The notes beneath the pieces are model-generated. The model saw only the letters and a list, made by a program, of their open reading frames with translations. It searched no databases and was not told where the DNA came from. From Ideonella sp. (GTDB lineage Bacteria > Pseudomonadota > Gammaproteobacteria > Burkholderiales > Burkholderiaceae_C): DNA of 64,000 nucleotides. Where the stretch lies: contig JADKIA010000030.1 of assembly GCA_016721465.1 (NCBI GenBank), positions 496,001 to 560,000 on the forward strand, written 5' to 3'. This document shows positions 33,501 through 41,003 of the stretch, piece by piece. The stretch's first letter is position 1. Every line of letters starts with the position of its first letter. Position numbers and translations under genes: made by a program.

Positions 33501-33639
33501 GCTGCTGACGTCCACCGCCTTGAGCCTGCTGGTCGTGCCGGTGGTGTTCACCCACGTCGATGACCTTCTGTTGTGGTTGCGCCGCAGTTTCGGTATGCGC
33601 GGCGCGAAACTCCAGGAATCGGCGGGGCAGGGGGGCTGA
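30541..33639 (+). CDS. HAE1-type RND efflux pump
   Basis: GTG at 30541 gives a 1032-residue protein of normal size for the family. The N-terminus (ISSWSIRNPVPAVLVFLLLT) is a membrane helix. The porter domain begins QIQDFPDMELPTITVSAGL, the proton-relay aspartates are in GMLVDDAIVEIENIERHL (~397-415), and FLPTAFMGGIPGLIFRQF and LMGIVTKNSILLVEYA are family hallmarks. It exports hydrophobic molecules by proton antiport. Placement next to aromatic oxygenase loci suggests defence against solvents or phenols (inference). The operon ends with a hairpin at 33640-33660. Confidence 0.93.
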   Translation: MNISSWSIRNPVPAVLVFLLLTALGLIGFNRLQIQDFPDMELPTITVSAGLEGAAPAQLETQVARKIEDKLASLTLLDHVTTTITQGSVTISVSFQLDKNSEAALSEVRNAVDSARADLPASMSAPTVSKVTTSGSAILTFTADSSQRDEQDLSWFIDNDIGKALRAVKGVGSIARVGGIDREVHVDLIPTLMAGLGVTPADVSARLKAVQTESSGGEGHIGGQRQATRMTATVGTPEEVGAITLPLADGRHVRLDQIARLSDSHAERTTLAFRDGKPVIGFQITRSKGFSDIQVAADVRAAVKRFVAQHPEVRITEASNMVEPIQDNYEGSMHLLIEGALLAIAVVWWFLRDTRATLISAAALPLSIIPAFGAMALLGYSLNTVTLLSLSLVVGMLVDDAIVEIENIERHLHMGKTPFQAAMEAADEIGLAVVATTFALVAVFLPTAFMGGIPGLIFRQFGIVASVAVLASLLVARLITPMMAAYLLKAKHAGQTAGQADGPVMMRYLGWASAALRRRKTTVFATAAFFVASLLLIPFLPTGFIPAQDKAQTRVSLTLPPGGTLAETAATAQRAAELIASVPGVRSVFISAGTASSGGGMGGSSTTDVSSATLIADLAPRGERKLKQSGVESKMREALRSLPATRVSVGSGGSGETLTITLAGDDADALTRVASQAEGELRTLKGIGNVVSSAALQRPEVQLRPNHERAAALGVTADALAEAVRMATYGDYSTALPKLNLPERQVAIRVRMDTAVRTNIDAIGQLRVRGSQGAVSLSSVADIGLGSGPSQINRLDRSRNVTLSVELAGRAIGEVQHEAMQLPSLRTLPSGVRTVESGEIQRTGELFQSFGTAMAVGVFCIWAVLVLLFHDFLQPATILSALPLALCGALVALWTTGQAFSMPVVIGMLMLMGIVTKNSILLVEYAIVARRDRGLQRFEALIDACHKRARPIVMTTIAMGAGMLPNALGLGAEPSFRQPMAIVVIGGLLTSTALSLLVVPVVFTHVDDLLLWLRRSFGMRGAKLQESAGQGG

Positions 33640-33660
33640 AGCGGGCGCAGTGAGCCCGCT
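33640..33660 (+). terminator. Hairpin after the RND pump gene
   Basis: AGCGGGC, a 7-base loop and GCCCGCT form a perfect 7-base-pair stem that begins directly after the pump stop codon. There is no T-run, so it is only a candidate end for the efflux transcript. Confidence 0.4.
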
Positions 33661-33692
33661 GGGAGGAGGTCAGCGCGGCTTCGTCGTCGGGT

Positions 33693-33875
33693 TCACGGTC
33701 GTGCAGACACCTGGCGAGGTTCGTGGAACTCAACAGCCGCGCTGCGCGCGCGCTCGCGCGAGCCGAAACTCGGCTGCCTGGCGACCTGTTCACGCTCCAC
33801 TACCTTGCCGATCTGGCCGAACTCGGAAGCGGTGACCCCCGTCTTGAGCCTGAAGGCGACCACATCGACGGCATC
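33693..33875 (-). pseudogene. Fragment resembling an ABM-like (antibiotic monooxygenase fold) small protein
   Basis: A minus-strand reading frame gives VDVVAFRLKTGVTASEFGQI and continues with VVEREQVARQPSFGSRE. This fits the first half of ferredoxin-like ABM-domain proteins (strand, then a helix ending in QPGF-x-SR). The expected second half is absent and the frame ends after a short arginine-rich tail. No ribosome binding site is seen. It lies just downstream of the SnoaL-like fragment on the same strand, so both may come from one decayed operon. Confidence 0.4.
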
Positions 33876-33971
33876 GCCGCACGGGCCGGCCAGAGCCGGC
33901 TGGCCGCGGCGCGTGACCGACTGAACGCTGCCCAGCAAGTACCTTCAGGAAGTCATCCGCTCGTCCGTGTG

Positions 33972-34220
33972 TCAGAACTTGCTGTTCGCGTTCTTCCACT
34001 CCGCGCGGGGCGCGATGGTCTCGATGGTGTCCCAGTGCTCGGCAATCTTGCCGTTGGCCACCCGGAAGCGGTTGAAGAACGCGCTCGGCTTCCCGACGAA
34101 CTCGCCCTCGCTGGCGACGAGCACGAAGTTGCCTACGCCCAGCACCTTGAGGACCTTGTGGTACTTCATCGTCACGCGCGCCTTCAGCGCGCGGCCGTGG
34201 CCGATCGACGTAGCCAGTTC
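33972..34220 (-). pseudogene. C-terminal remnant of a SnoaL-like (NTF2-fold) gene
   Basis: The frame reads MKYHKVLKVLGVGNFVLVAS, then GEFVGKPSAFFNRFRVANGK and IAEHWDTIETIAPRAEWKN. This is a clear C-terminal half of SnoaL/NTF2-like proteins, where the glycine-rich VLGVGNFVL strand and the F-R-V-x-x-G-K-I-x-E-H-W-D motif are conserved. The N-terminal half is missing: directly upstream in the same frame is the stop codon of the EF-hand gene. It appears to be a deletion junction. A short start (GTG at 34175) exists but would not give a folded domain. Confidence 0.65.
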
Positions 34221-34730
34221 TTAGGCTTCGCTGGCATGCGCCACCGCCTGATACGCCTTGACTGCCACCTCTGCAGCCTTCGAGCCGGATTTGCTGTCTG
34301 CCTTGCGGGCCTGCTCGGCATCGTAGGCCTGCCGTTCTTGTTGCGAGACCTTGCCGTCTTTGTTGGCGTCCGCCGGGTCGATCTCGCTGCTCGAACTGCT
34401 GGACGCACCCGATTTGGCTGCCCCACCGCCGCCCGCGGCCGCAGGGCGCGCACCCTTACCATCCTCGGCGCCTTTGGCCTTTCCCGTTGGCGCGCCTTCG
34501 GGCGGGGCGGCCTGCTTGAACTCGTTCTCGCTGACCTTGCCGTCGCCATCCGCATCCATGTGCTTGAACGCTTCTTCCGCCTTGGCGATATCGGCCGCCT
34601 GCGCGCCCTTCGGCGAGATCTTGACGAGGTCGTCTTGCGTCAGATAGCCCTTGCCGCCGCTGTCGAGCTTCTTGAAAACGTCCTCGGGGCTGGGGCGGTT
34701 GGCTGCGGCCCACCCCAGGTTTTCAATCAC
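34221..34730 (-). CDS. EF-hand calcium-binding protein, possibly N-terminally truncated
   Basis: The 169-residue frame from GTG at 34730 contains a canonical EF-hand loop DADGDGKVSENEF (~59-71), another DANKDGKVSQQER (~122-134), and a degenerate one, KLDSGGKGYLTQDDL, near residue 21. Between them is a low-complexity Gly/Ala/Ser linker (SGASSSSSS). It has no signal peptide or start-proximal ribosome binding site, whereas relatives have a short N-terminal lead before RPSPED. It may have lost its native start when the adjacent SnoaL-like gene was truncated. Role: calcium binding; partner unknown. Confidence 0.65.
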   Translation of the reverse strand: MIENLGWAAANRPSPEDVFKKLDSGGKGYLTQDDLVKISPKGAQAADIAKAEEAFKHMDADGDGKVSENEFKQAAPPEGAPTGKAKGAEDGKGARPAAAGGGGAAKSGASSSSSSEIDPADANKDGKVSQQERQAYDAEQARKADSKSGSKAAEVAVKAYQAVAHASEA

Positions 34731-34740
34731 TCTGTTCGCA

Positions 34741-35463
34741 CTATGCGGCCTTCTGCTCGGCCTGAGTTTGGCGCTTCACGATTTCCAGTGTGAGTCGCAC
34801 GTGCGACTCAAGTGCCAGGGCCGATCGTGCCTCCTGTCGATCGAGCGCCGCACGAAAGATCTCCTCATGCTCGCGGTGCACGTCTCTGTGCGCAGCATGT
34901 GCCGCCGTAAGCCGAAGGTTGATGTTGCGGTAACGTTCGCCGTGACGGTACAGAATTCCAAGCATGTACTTGCTCCATGGCGACGGGTAACCCGCAATCA
35001 AGGCCTCGTGAAACGCTTTGTTGCGCCGTTCGAATTCATCGGGATCGAGCCCGCCGGATTGAGTTTCGGCCTGCCTCAAGAGGTGATAGGCGGCCACCAG
35101 ATCGGCCTCCCAACGAGCGTCACCGCGGCGGATCGATTGACGCAGCGCCTCTGTTTCGATCAAGACTCGGGTGTTGGTCACGTCCTCCAGGTCAGCGAGC
35201 GAGATCTGCGTCACGCGAAAGCCACGTTGCCCCTCGGCGGTGACGAGCGCGTCCGACAGGAGCATCGACAGGGCTTCCCGCAGGGTGCCAGCACCGACTT
35301 GGTAGTTGTCCTTGAGGTGCTCAACCCGCAGCCGCTCGCCGGGGACCAACTTGCCGCTGACGATGTCGTGTCGAAGTCCGAGGTAGGCCCGTTCGACCAG
35401 CGTGCGGGGCGCGTCTCCCTGTGGTGGCCGATATGCCGCGTTGAACTTGTCCGAGGGCAACAT
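34741..35463 (-). CDS. aphS: GntR/FCD-family regulator (AphS-like)
   Basis: The 240-residue protein has a GntR winged helix at residues ~22-90 (YQVGAGTLREALSMLLSDALV, wing EGQRGFRV) and an FCD domain with HEALIAGYPSPW, EHEEIF and ESHVRLTLEI. It starts inside the stop codon of the DmpR-like gene (TGATG), so the two are translationally coupled. Comamonas phenol clusters have the same pairing: an NtrC-type activator AphR and a GntR-type repressor AphS. By that analogy it should repress the phenol hydroxylase operon or its activator. The symbol is by analogy of family and position; direct orthology was not tested. Confidence 0.8.
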   Translation of the reverse strand: MLPSDKFNAAYRPPQGDAPRTLVERAYLGLRHDIVSGKLVPGERLRVEHLKDNYQVGAGTLREALSMLLSDALVTAEGQRGFRVTQISLADLEDVTNTRVLIETEALRQSIRRGDARWEADLVAAYHLLRQAETQSGGLDPDEFERRNKAFHEALIAGYPSPWSKYMLGILYRHGERYRNINLRLTAAHAAHRDVHREHEEIFRAALDRQEARSALALESHVRLTLEIVKRQTQAEQKAA

Positions 35464-37154
35464 CAGTGGTCTCCTTCGTCGCTGTCTTCGGCTTGTCTTC
35501 GTTTCAGCCGGTAGGCCAGTTGCGGGCGGGTCAGGCCGAGAAGCCGTGCCGCGCCGGACAGGTTGCCGCGGCTTCGTTCAACGGCCAGCGCAAGAACCCG
35601 CGACTCCAGCGTCTCCAACGCGATACCGCTGTCGACGATTCGCGCAAACAGCTCCTGATGCTGCAGCGGTGTCATCGCCGCCAACTGGCCGCTCTGATCG
35701 ACGCCCGACTGCGCCACCGCAGGCTGGTTGGGAAAGAGATGCTCGAACTCCACCGTGTCGCCCTGGCTTGCAAGGATCACGCCACGCTCGACCAGGTTCT
35801 CCAGTTCGCGCACATTGCCGGGCCAGTCGTGGTGGTGCAGCGCCTGCAGCGCGCGGTCGCCGAACCCCGCCAACCACTTGTGGTGCAGGGCCGAGAAGCG
35901 TGCCAGCATGTGCTGAGCCAATGGCTCGATGTCGGCTTGACGCTCGCGAAGCGGTGGGATGCAAATCGGATAGACGTTGAGCCGATACAGCAGATCGCGC
36001 CGGAACCGACCCAGCTTGACCGCGGCATCCAAGTCAACGTTCGTCGCGGCGACCAGTCGAACATTGACCTTGCGCGTCGTTTCGGCGCCCAGTCGCTCGA
36101 TCTCGCTTTCCTGCAGCACGCGCAGCAGCTTGGCCTGCGCCGGCAACGGCAAGTCGCCCACTTCATCGAGAAACAAGGTGCCGCCTTCGGCACGTTCAAA
36201 TCGGCCGGCCCGAGTGGCGTGGGCGCCGGTGTACGCGCCCTTCTCAACGCCGAACAACTCGGCCTCGATCAACTCGGATGGCAGCGCTGCGCAATTGACT
36301 GCGACGAATGGCGCCTGTGCTCGGTCAGACATCTCGTGCAATGCGCGTGCGAAACGCTCCTTGCCGACACCGGTTTCTCCCGTCAGCAACACCGTTACCT
36401 GGGTATTGGCGGCGCGCTGCAGCAGTTCATGCGCACTGCGAAATGCCTTCGATGCACCCACCAGCATGCCGCCTCGCGCCGATGGCTCAATCGTCGAGGT
36501 CAGTGCCTCGACCTGCTGGCTCAGGGCCTCGATCTTCTGCAGCAACGAGTCATCGGCGAAGTATTGACGGAACGCGTCGCCATCCTCCCACGCTTCGATG
36601 GGTCGGCCGACGATGTGGCAGTGGTCAGCCCCGCAGGCGGCACAAGCCACCTCCTTGAACAGTATCAGCCGGCCCATGAACGCGCTCGAATAGCCGCTGG
36701 CGTAGCCGAGCAAGGTCCAGCAGGCCGGCTCATCGACGACACCGTGTTTCTGCAAGTGAGCGTAGGCCTCCCACGAGTTGTCCCATCGAAACTCACCGTC
36801 GAAATGGCCCGCGGCAATGTCGAACTCCATGTTTAGGGGGGTCACGCGTGCAGCGCCCTCCAGCATGTGCAACTGCGGTCCCACCAGGAACATCTCCTTG
36901 AGATCGCGGCCCTTTCTGGTTCGCTTTGCGAACTCGGCATCGCGCATGCCGGAGGCGTAGCCCATTCGTGTCAGCAGTCGCCGGGCATGTTCCGGGCCGA
37001 CCGAACTGATCAGGTCCTGGCGCAGGGCCGTCAGTGCCGCGGTGTGCAGCAGCACCATGCGCCGTTCACCCAGCCAGATGGCGCCGCTGTCGGCGTCAAA
37101 GCGCAACAGCCGGCGCAAATCGGTGTCCGATGGGTACTTCAGCTTCCGGTTCAC
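35463..37154 (-). CDS. dmpR: Sigma-54-dependent phenol-responsive activator (DmpR/AphR type)
   Basis: The 563-residue protein, the same length as DmpR, has an N-terminal XylR_N/V4R effector domain (to ~210) with the zinc-type cysteine cluster CAACGADHC. An AAA+ domain follows with Walker A GETGVGKE (~257), the sigma-54 contact loop GAYTGA (~310) and Walker [12 protein letters not shown]. The C-terminal Fis-type HTH is [21 protein letters not shown] (~535-555). It binds phenols through the N-domain, releases AAA+ repression and drives the divergent dmp operon with sigma-54. The GntR gene overlaps its stop. GAYTGA is an accepted variant of GAFTGA. Confidence 0.93.
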   Translation of the reverse strand: MNRKLKYPSDTDLRRLLRFDADSGAIWLGERRMVLLHTAALTALRQDLISSVGPEHARRLLTRMGYASGMRDAEFAKRTRKGRDLKEMFLVGPQLHMLEGAARVTPLNMEFDIAAGHFDGEFRWDNSWEAYAHLQKHGVVDEPACWTLLGYASGYSSAFMGRLILFKEVACAACGADHCHIVGRPIEAWEDGDAFRQYFADDSLLQKIEALSQQVEALTSTIEPSARGGMLVGASKAFRSAHELLQRAANTQVTVLLTGETGVGKERFARALHEMSDRAQAPFVAVNCAALPSELIEAELFGVEKGAYTGAHATRAGRFERAEGGTLFLDEVGDLPLPAQAKLLRVLQESEIERLGAETTRKVNVRLVAATNVDLDAAVKLGRFRRDLLYRLNVYPICIPPLRERQADIEPLAQHMLARFSALHHKWLAGFGDRALQALHHHDWPGNVRELENLVERGVILASQGDTVEFEHLFPNQPAVAQSGVDQSGQLAAMTPLQHQELFARIVDSGIALETLESRVLALAVERSRGNLSGAARLLGLTRPQLAYRLKRRQAEDSDEGDH

Positions 37155-37329
37155 GGCGTCTCCAAAGCTCAGCTTCTTGCTCTCGGAATCTCGATATTAT
37201 CAATTGCGCCCCGCGTCCGTCGCAAGCTCCTTTGAGCCGAAGGCGTTTCACCATTTCATCAACCGACGGTTCACCACCTAGTCTGAATCGTGAAATCCCG
37301 GGCAAATCCCTCGGGATTGTTGTCAGCCA

Positions 37330-37361
37330 TCAAGGCTGAACCGAATGTCGATCAGCCTTGA
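37330..37361. promoter_or_regulatory. Perfect 10-base inverted repeat upstream of the dmp promoter
   Basis: TCAAGGCTGA (37330-37339) and TCAGCCTTGA (37352-37361) are exact complements with a 12-base spacer. The repeat is about 90 bases upstream of the sigma-54 elements, where an enhancer-binding protein would sit. It is a candidate DmpR/AphR activating site or AphS operator. Confidence 0.5.
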
Positions 37362-37435
37362 AGCGTGATGAAAGGCGGTCGATTTGTCGGGGTTTTCCCT
37401 TGGAATATTGAGACTTTGGTGTTTTAGCGAGATTT

Positions 37436-37450
37436 TGGCAAGCTCCTTGC
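37436..37450 (+). promoter_or_regulatory. Sigma-54 promoter of the dmp operon
   Basis: TGGCAAGCTCCTTGC fits the -24/-12 consensus TGGCAC-N5-TTGC with correct spacing. Transcription should start near 37462, only about 4 bases before the dmpK ATG, which makes the first message almost leaderless. Confidence 0.85.
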
Positions 37451-37465
37451 GATGACTTCGGCGCC

Positions 37466-37741
37466 ATGACCGAACCCGCTGCCTTCGATCCCAATGCCAA
37501 GTTCGTTCGCGTGGTGGAGACGCGTGCCGGCGATCTTGTCGAGTTCGAGTTCGCGGTGGGTGAGCCTGAACTTTTCGTTGAGCTGCTCATGCCGCGAGCG
37601 CAGTTCGAAGAGTTCTGCACCCAGCAAGGCGTCACACCGACGTTCGGGCGGCTTCCCGCTGCTCCGGAGGGAAGCGCCGAGCACGAATGGGACTGGAGCT
37701 TGCACGCCGCACGCGAGCAGCGCTTCCGTCACGAGCCCTGA
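37466..37741 (+). CDS. dmpK: Phenol hydroxylase assembly subunit (P0)
   Basis: This 91-residue protein is the small first-gene product of multicomponent phenol hydroxylase operons. It is identified by size, position and motifs such as KFVRVVETRAGDLVEFEFAVG. It is not part of the catalytic turnover complex but helps insert iron into the hydroxylase. The ATG lies ~4 bases downstream of the predicted transcription start, so no Shine-Dalgarno sequence fits; the nearby ATG at 37452 is out of frame. dmpL begins 50 bases after its stop. Confidence 0.88.
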   Translation: MTEPAAFDPNAKFVRVVETRAGDLVEFEFAVGEPELFVELLMPRAQFEEFCTQQGVTPTFGRLPAAPEGSAEHEWDWSLHAAREQRFRHEP

Positions 37742-37791
37742 TCAGCCCGGCCCGGGCAGCCGAATCGAGCCAAGACCAAGGAGACCACCGC

Positions 37792-38784
37792 ATGCAGATC
37801 GACCTTCGCACTGTCAGCATCACCCCGTTGCGACAAACCTTCGACCACATTGCTGCGCGCATCGGCAGTGACAAGGCGGCTTCGCGTTACATCGAAGCAA
37901 CGATGGACGTGCAGGCGACCGCCAACCTTCACTATCGTCCGACCTGGGATCCTGAACACGAGATCTTCGACACCGGGCGCACGAAGATCACGATGCGGGA
38001 CTGGTACGCACTCAAGGATCCGCGCCAGTTCTACTACGGCACCTACACGCAGTCGCGCGCCAGGATGCAGGAGAGCGCCGAGGCCGACTTCGAGTTTGTC
38101 GAAAACCGCGGCCTGGCTGCAAGCTACGACGACAGCGCGCGCCGCACGGTGCTCGACGTCTACCTGCCACTGCGCCATGTGGCCTGGGGCGCAAACATGA
38201 ACGGCGCCGCCATGTGCGCCTACGGCTATGGCACCGCGATCACCCAACCTTGCCTGTACCAGGGCATGGACCAGTTGGGAATTGCGCAATACCTGACACG
38301 GCTCGGCATGGCGCTGGGCCAACCGGGCGATCTGCAGGCCGCGAAGCACGCCTGGTTGGAGGCTCCGGTCTGGCAGGAACTGCGCCGCTATGTCGAGGAC
38401 ACGTTTGTCCTGAAGGATTGGTTCGAGTTGTATGTCGCCCAGAACGTCGCGCTGGACGGCCTGCTGTACCCGCTTATCTACGGTGAGCTGGAAAGGGCCT
38501 TGACCGCGAAGGCCGGCCCCGTGGTGGCGATGCTGACGCGCTTTCAGAACGAATGGTTCGAGGACTCCAGCAAGTGGATCGACGCCACCCTGCGCATCGT
38601 TGCCGCAGAGAACGAGCAGAACAAGGCCCAGCTGGCCGAATGGGCGGCGCACTGGAAAGCGCGCGCACTCAAAGCGCTGGAGCCGGTGGCGCAGCTCGCA
38701 CTCGGGCCCAGCGCCAGCGCGGGGCTTGATCGCGCGGCCAGCCAACTCGACGCCCGCCTGACCAAGGCCGGGATTGCCGCCTGA
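37792..38784 (+). CDS. dmpL: Phenol hydroxylase beta subunit (P1)
   Basis: The ATG at 37792 with AAGGAG upstream gives a 330-residue protein, the usual size; an in-frame extension into dmpK is rejected. It is the non-catalytic beta subunit of the (alpha-beta-gamma)2 diiron hydroxylase, with RPTWDPEHEIFDTGRT and LKDPRQFYYGTYTQSRARMQE typical of the family. It resembles the alpha chain fold but lacks the complete diiron ligands. With dmpM, N, O and P it forms the enzyme that converts phenol to catechol with O2 and NADH. Confidence 0.95.
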   Translation: MQIDLRTVSITPLRQTFDHIAARIGSDKAASRYIEATMDVQATANLHYRPTWDPEHEIFDTGRTKITMRDWYALKDPRQFYYGTYTQSRARMQESAEADFEFVENRGLAASYDDSARRTVLDVYLPLRHVAWGANMNGAAMCAYGYGTAITQPCLYQGMDQLGIAQYLTRLGMALGQPGDLQAAKHAWLEAPVWQELRRYVEDTFVLKDWFELYVAQNVALDGLLYPLIYGELERALTAKAGPVVAMLTRFQNEWFEDSSKWIDATLRIVAAENEQNKAQLAEWAAHWKARALKALEPVAQLALGPSASAGLDRAASQLDARLTKAGIAA

Positions 38785-38799
38785 CCCGAGGACACCAAC

Positions 38800-39069
38800 A
38801 TGTCAACCGTCTTCATTGCGTTTCAGAGGAACGAAGAGAGCCGCTGCATCGTCGACGCCATCGTCGCCGACAACCCGAATGCCACGGTCAACGATCAGCC
38901 CGCCATGGTCAAGGTCGATGTGCCCGACCAGATGGTGATACGCCGCAGTTCGATCGAGGAACAGATCGGTCGACCATTCAATCTACAGGAACTGCAGATC
39001 AACCTCATCACCCTGTCCGGTCATGTCGATGAGACCGATGACGAGTTCACTCTGAGCTGGAAGCAATAG
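38800..39069 (+). CDS. dmpM: Phenol hydroxylase regulatory (effector) protein (P2)
   Basis: The 89-residue cofactor-less protein belongs to the MmoB/DmpM family, with sequence features NEESRCIVDAIVADN and QIGRPFNLQELQINL. It binds the hydroxylase and tunes access of phenol, oxygen and electrons to the diiron centre. GAGGACACC precedes the ATG, 15 bases after dmpL. A homologous effector of the toluene monooxygenase lies at 58163-58477. Confidence 0.95.
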   Translation: MSTVFIAFQRNEESRCIVDAIVADNPNATVNDQPAMVKVDVPDQMVIRRSSIEEQIGRPFNLQELQINLITLSGHVDETDDEFTLSWKQ

Positions 39070-39078
39070 GAGCCCACC

Positions 39079-40626
39079 ATGGACATGAAAGTCGCCAAGA
39101 AGCTCGGTCTGAAGGACCGCTACAACCTGATGACCCGTGACCTGGAGTGGACCCCCACCTACCAGGCGGTGCAGGACGTCTATCCCGCAATGGAGTACGA
39201 GGGCATCAAGATCCACGACTGGAGCAAGTTCGAGGATCCGTTCCGCCTGACGATGGACGCTTACTGGAAGTACCAGGCGGAAAAGGAGCGCAAGCTCTAC
39301 GCGATCATCGACGCCTTCAATCAGAACAACGGCCACCTCGGCCTGACTGACGCGCGCTACATCAACGCGCTCAAGTTGTTCCTGACCGGCGTGTCGCCAC
39401 TCGAGTACATGGCGCACCGCGGCTTCGCGCATGTCGGCCGCCAGTTCCCCGGCGCTGGCCCGCGCGTGGCCTGCCTCATGCAGAGCCTGGATGAGATCCG
39501 CCACTCGCAGACGCAGATCCACTCCCTGTCGAACTACAACAAGTTCTACAACGGCTTCCAGAACTGGCGCCACCAGCACGACCGCGTCTGGTACTTGTCT
39601 GTGCCCAAGTCGTTCTTCGACGACGCGATCTCGTCTGGCCCGTTCGAGTACATGGTGGCGATCGGCTTCGCCTTCGAATACGTGCTGACGAACCTGCTGT
39701 TCGTCCCCTTCATCTCGGGCGCGGCCTACAACGGCGACATGGGCGCGATGGCCTTCGGCTTCTCGGCGCAGAGCGACGAGTCGCGCCACATGACCTTGGG
39801 TCTGGAGTGCATCAAGTTCATCCTCGAACAGGACCCGGACAACCTGCCCATCGTGCAGCGCTGGATCGACAAGTGGTTCTGGCGCGGCTACCGCGTGCTG
39901 ACGCTGGTGGCGATGATGATGGACTACATGCTGCCCAAGCGCGTGATGAGCTGGAAGGAAGCCTGGGAAACCTACGCAGAGGACAACGGCGGCGCGCTGT
40001 TCGCTGACCTGGCGCGTTACGGCATCACGGTGCCCAAGGGCTGGGAGCAAGCGTGCAAGGACAAGGACCACCTGTCGCACCAAGCCTGGGCCGTGTTCTA
40101 CAACTATGGCGCCGCCGCGCCGTTCCACACCTGGGCGCCGAGCGAGAAGGACATGGAGTGGCTGTCGGCCAAGTACCCGGACACCTTCGACAAGTACTAC
40201 CGGCCGCGCTACGAGCACTGGGCGAAAGAAGCCAAGGACGGCAAGCGTTTCTACAACGGCACGCTGCCGATGCTGTGCCAGACCTGTCAGATCCCGATGT
40301 TCTTCACCGAGCCCGACGACCCGACCAAGATCTGCTACCGCGAGAGCGACTACCACGGCATGAAGTACCACTTCTGCTCTGACGGCTGCAAGTCGATCTT
40401 CGATCACGAACCCGAGAAGTACGTGCAGAGCTGGTTGCCGGTGCACCAGATCTACCAGGGCAACTGCTTCACACCCGAGGCCGATCCGACCCAGCCGGAT
40501 TTCAACCCGCTGGCCGAAGTGCTGAAGTGGTACCGCATGGAAATGGGCCGCGACAACCTCGACTACGAGGGCTCGCAGGACCAGAAGAACTTCAACGCCT
40601 GGCGCGAACTTGCGACCGGCAACTAA
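39079..40626 (+). CDS. dmpN: Phenol hydroxylase alpha subunit, diiron (P3)
   Basis: The 515-residue catalytic subunit carries the carboxylate-bridged diiron ligands: Glu109 (SPLEY), the E-x-x-H pair Glu139/His142 (LDEIRHSQ), Glu200 (FAFEY) and the pair Glu234/His237 (DESRHMTLG). The C-terminal cysteine-rich segment (MLCQTCQIPM) is also typical. It inserts one oxygen atom into phenol or methylphenols to give catechols. A strong ribosome binding site (AGGAG) precedes the ATG, 9 bases after dmpM. Full length and no lesions. Confidence 0.96.
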   Translation: MDMKVAKKLGLKDRYNLMTRDLEWTPTYQAVQDVYPAMEYEGIKIHDWSKFEDPFRLTMDAYWKYQAEKERKLYAIIDAFNQNNGHLGLTDARYINALKLFLTGVSPLEYMAHRGFAHVGRQFPGAGPRVACLMQSLDEIRHSQTQIHSLSNYNKFYNGFQNWRHQHDRVWYLSVPKSFFDDAISSGPFEYMVAIGFAFEYVLTNLLFVPFISGAAYNGDMGAMAFGFSAQSDESRHMTLGLECIKFILEQDPDNLPIVQRWIDKWFWRGYRVLTLVAMMMDYMLPKRVMSWKEAWETYAEDNGGALFADLARYGITVPKGWEQACKDKDHLSHQAWAVFYNYGAAAPFHTWAPSEKDMEWLSAKYPDTFDKYYRPRYEHWAKEAKDGKRFYNGTLPMLCQTCQIPMFFTEPDDPTKICYRESDYHGMKYHFCSDGCKSIFDHEPEKYVQSWLPVHQIYQGNCFTPEADPTQPDFNPLAEVLKWYRMEMGRDNLDYEGSQDQKNFNAWRELATGN

Positions 40627-40645
40627 AGCGTCAAGGAGACACACC

Positions 40646-41002
40646 ATGGCCGTTGCTGCCGTTCGCAAATACGAGTTCGCCCCCAAGGACACGGCGGACA
40701 AGTTCCCAGCCCCGCTGCTGTACGTGGGTTGGGACGACCACCTGATGTTCTGCGCGCCGTTCTGCGTGCCGTTCCCGCCGACGCTGAAGTTCGGTGACAT
40801 GTGCCGCGGCGCCTTTCCGGGCATCTTCGGCGCGCACCCGGATTTCGCCAAGATCGACTGGGACAAGGCCGAGTGGTTCAAGTCGGGCCGAGCCTGGAAG
40901 CCGGACCACGACAAGTCGCTGGCCGAGAACGGCTTGGGCCACAAGGACGCGATCCGCTTCCGCACGCCGGGGCTGACGGGATTGCAGGGTTCGTGCAGCT
41001 GA
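40646..41002 (+). CDS. dmpO: Phenol hydroxylase gamma subunit (P4)
   Basis: The ATG at 40646 after AAGGAGAC gives a 118-residue protein; an upstream in-frame extension lacks support. FPAPLLYVGWDDHLMFCAPF and FGDMCRGAFPGIFGAHPDF are typical of the gamma subunit of phenol hydroxylases. It stabilises the hydroxylase heterohexamer. dmpP begins 1 base after its stop. Confidence 0.94.
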   Translation: MAVAAVRKYEFAPKDTADKFPAPLLYVGWDDHLMFCAPFCVPFPPTLKFGDMCRGAFPGIFGAHPDFAKIDWDKAEWFKSGRAWKPDHDKSLAENGLGHKDAIRFRTPGLTGLQGSCS

Positions 41003-41003
41003 C

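Larger units (their letters stand above)
37155..37465. promoter_or_regulatory. dmpR-dmpK divergent control region
   Basis: This 311-base gap is markedly richer in A and T than its surroundings. It contains an inverted repeat at 37330-37361, a smaller one (ATCCCG...CGGGAT) near 37295-37317, and the sigma-54 promoter at its right end. Upstream activating sites for the DmpR-type protein must lie here, but I could not match them confidently to the published XylR/DmpR consensus. Confidence 0.6.

Noticed and set aside
30394..33555. Minus-strand open frame of 1053 codons opposite the RND pump gene
   Set aside because: It mirrors the pump gene, is dominated by His, Arg, Gln and Gly, has no domain, and results from high GC at third positions of the true frame.
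38983..40965. Minus-strand frame of 660 codons opposite dmpN
   Set aside because: DmpN is unmistakable on the plus strand with complete diiron ligands; the antisense frame has no recognisable feature.
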